NCBI GenBank assembly: GCA_002313895.1
Contig: DCAW01000079.1
Location: 61,623 to 68,907 of the forward strand
Direction: 5' to 3'
DNA length: 7,285 nucleotides
Origin: Dehalococcoidia bacterium UBA1123
GTDB lineage: Bacteria; Chloroflexota; Dehalococcoidia; Lucifugimonadales; UBA1123
The position numbers were made by a program, and so were the translations under genes. The notes beneath the pieces were generated by a model. That model did no database searches. It saw nothing but the letters and a program-made list of their open reading frames with translations, and was not told the origin of the DNA. This document shows positions 6,011 to 7,285 of the stretch, one piece after another. Numbering within the stretch: the stretch's first letter is position 1; every line of letters begins with the position of its first letter.

Positions 6011-7177
6011 TCACTTGGTCTTTTGGCCGAAAACTTGCCCTCCCACTTTTAGCATGCGAATTACTTGTCGAGTTGCGTCAGTGATCAGGTAGGCCGCATG
6101 TTCAGATGCTGACTCCAATGTCATTGGACCATTGGGTATGCTTGTGGCGGCCGAGATGCCGTGCTCATGCACTATGTGGTAGTGGTCACCGAGCGTACCG
6201 GCGATAGCGATTACCGGGATTCCTCGTTGGCTGGCTCGTCTTGAGACCCCGATAGGAGCTTTGTTGTATACCGTTTGGCTGTCCAATGCGCCTTCGCCTG
6301 TCAACACCAAGTCAGCCCCTTCTAGATGTTTGTCGAATTCCACGGTGTCGAGGACGATATCCACGCCTGGAGCCAGTTCCGCCCCCAGGAACGCCACCAT
6401 TCCACCGCCGAGTCCTCCAGCAGCACCTGCTCCCATCATGTCCCTGATATCAGCTCCGACGTCCCGCTTGACGACCGCCGCAAATTTTTCTAATGCTGCG
6501 TCCAATTGATCCACCATCTCCGGCGTGGCGCCTTTCTGAGGCCCAAAGATGGCCGATGCGCCTTCTGGCCCTGTCAGAGGGTTGTTCACGTCGCATGCGA
6601 CCATTATTTCGCACTCAGAGGCGCGAGGATCCAACCCTGATAGATCGATTGAATCAAGATCGGCCAGCGCTGCGCCGCCGTAAGGCAGCTCATTGCCGTC
6701 GCCGTCCCGAAGGTGGATTCCCAACGCCTGGGCCATGCCTGCACCGGCATCGTTAGTCGCGCTCCCTCCGATGCCTATTATGAATCGTCGATAGCCGTCG
6801 TCAAGAGCCGCTTTGATTGCCTCTCCAAGGCCGTATGTGGTGGCAGTTAGGGGATCGCGACGGTCGATCGGTTCGACGGGCACAAGGGCAAGCCCAGCTA
6901 TTCGCGCCATCTCTATGACAGCAGTGCGCCCATCGCCCATCGCTCCCCACTCCGCTGTGTGCGGTCCACCCAACGGCCCGGTCACCCTCGCGGTCTTGAT
7001 TTCGCCGTTCGAGATTTCGACGAGTGTTTCGAGGGTGCCGTCTCCGCCGTCTGCAACAGGGACCAGTTCAAGCTGAGCATCTTCGAGTTCTAATTCGATG
7101 CCGTCTCGCATGGCGTTTGCCACTTCGAGCGCGGATATGCTGCCTTTGAATGTTTGGGGCGCGATCACAATTTTCAT
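6011..7177 (-). CDS. glxK: Glycerate 2-kinase (GarK/GlxK family)
   Basis: This 388-residue protein is full length for the GarK/GlxK-type glycerate kinase family, which phosphorylates D-glycerate with ATP to 2-phosphoglycerate for entry into lower glycolysis. Conserved blocks in order are MKIVIAPQTFKGSISA (1-16), PVADGGDGTLETL (40-52), the IGIGGSATNDAGAGMAQALG glycine-rich block (134-153), CDVNNPLTGPEGASAIFGPQKGA (195-217), GAGAAGGLGGGMVAFLGAEL (249-268), and DLVLTGEGALDSQT with KAPIGVSRRA (289-315). The first block has Gln-Thr where the best-known members have Asp-Ser (APDS). The ATG at 7177 begins the conserved first strand, so the start is secure even though no Shine-Dalgarno is visible. 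The gene converges with lutC. The family has two-letter variants (garK, glxK) that sequence alone cannot separate; the symbol means the family only. Confidence 0.94.
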   Translation of the reverse strand: MKIVIAPQTFKGSISALEVANAMRDGIELELEDAQLELVPVADGGDGTLETLVEISNGEIKTARVTGPLGGPHTAEWGAMGDGRTAVIEMARIAGLALVPVEPIDRRDPLTATTYGLGEAIKAALDDGYRRFIIGIGGSATNDAGAGMAQALGIHLRDGDGNELPYGGAALADLDSIDLSGLDPRASECEIMVACDVNNPLTGPEGASAIFGPQKGATPEMVDQLDAALEKFAAVVKRDVGADIRDMMGAGAAGGLGGGMVAFLGAELAPGVDIVLDTVEFDKHLEGADLVLTGEGALDSQTVYNKAPIGVSRRASQRGIPVIAIAGTLGDHYHIVHEHGISAATSIPNGPMTLESASEHAAYLITDATRQVIRMLKVGGQVFGQKTK

Positions 7178-7285
7178 AACGGCGCGTATTATATACCAAG
7201 CGCCAGACCTTATGAGGCATGATTTAGGTCACAGGAAGCGACCTGATCGAACAAAAAGAAACTATTACAATATCATTACGTGATT
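7178..7285. other. Intergenic region upstream of glycerate kinase, to the window edge
   Basis: No gene is supported here. The region is AT-rich towards its right end. It holds an imperfect palindrome CCTTATGAGG (7208-7217) at about the -35 position of the glycerate kinase promoter, and a 5-bp inverted repeat AGGTC (7226-7230) / GACCT (7240-7244). Either could be a regulator site, but both are short. A divergent gene may start beyond the edge. Confidence 0.3.
7188..7195 (-). promoter_or_regulatory. -10 box of glycerate kinase, very close to its start codon
   Basis: On the minus strand a perfect TATAAT (7193 down to 7188) overlaps TATATA (7195-7190), which is preceded by TGG like an extended -10. 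Only 10 nt separate TATAAT from the ATG. Transcription 6-8 nt downstream would leave a leader of a few bases at most, consistent with a leaderless or near-leaderless mRNA and with the missing Shine-Dalgarno. No good -35 hexamer is found 16-18 bp upstream. Confidence 0.5.

Noticed and set aside
5989..6060. Terminator between lutC and the glycerate kinase gene
   Set aside because: Only 3-4 bp hairpins and the short TTTTGGCCGAAAA symmetry are present, with no stable stem plus T-run.

Overview
The window looks like ordinary chromosomal DNA of a free-living, probably marine, bacterium. The best guess is Chloroflexota of the SAR202/Dehalococcoidia type. That guess rests only on the look of the DUF1800 and NHL-propeller proteins and the mix of metabolic genes. 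There is no rRNA or other decisive marker. I see no tRNA, insertion sequence, CRISPR array, phage gene or attachment site.

Layout, left to right. (1) 1-840 is the 3' part of a DUF1800 gene that enters from the left edge; it is closed by a very clear intrinsic terminator at 869-899. (2) 951-1988 is a single NHL beta-propeller gene with a strict 47-residue repeat period. It converges on a VOC (glyoxalase-fold) gene on the minus strand (2084-2539), and a long, nearly perfect hairpin at 2024-2057 between them can stop transcription from both sides. (3) 2540-2725 is a divergent promoter region with a plausible promoter on each strand and a 16-codon mini-ORF with its own Shine-Dalgarno sequence. 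(4) 2726-2986 encodes an 86-residue, three-helix membrane protein of unknown function. (5) 3054-5988 is a complete lutABC operon: lutA starts at TTG, lutB follows after 17 bp, and lutC overlaps lutB by 4 bp. (6) 6011-7177, on the minus strand and convergent with lutC, is a complete glycerate 2-kinase gene. Its -10 box lies so close to the ATG that the transcript may be leaderless.

How the genes fit together: LutABC is the iron-sulfur/LUD-domain complex that oxidises L-lactate to pyruvate in Bacillus subtilis and relatives. Glycerate kinase feeds D-glycerate into lower glycolysis as 2-phosphoglycerate. The right half of the window therefore reads as a small C3 hydroxy-acid assimilation locus. 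No lactate permease or GntR/LutR-type regulator is present inside the window. The DUF1800, NHL and VOC genes are separate transcription units with no obvious link to it.

Nothing here is clearly a new biological system. The items most worth a second look are the mini-ORF plus small membrane protein ahead of lutA, the possible leaderless glycerate kinase transcript, and the helical insert in the NHL propeller.
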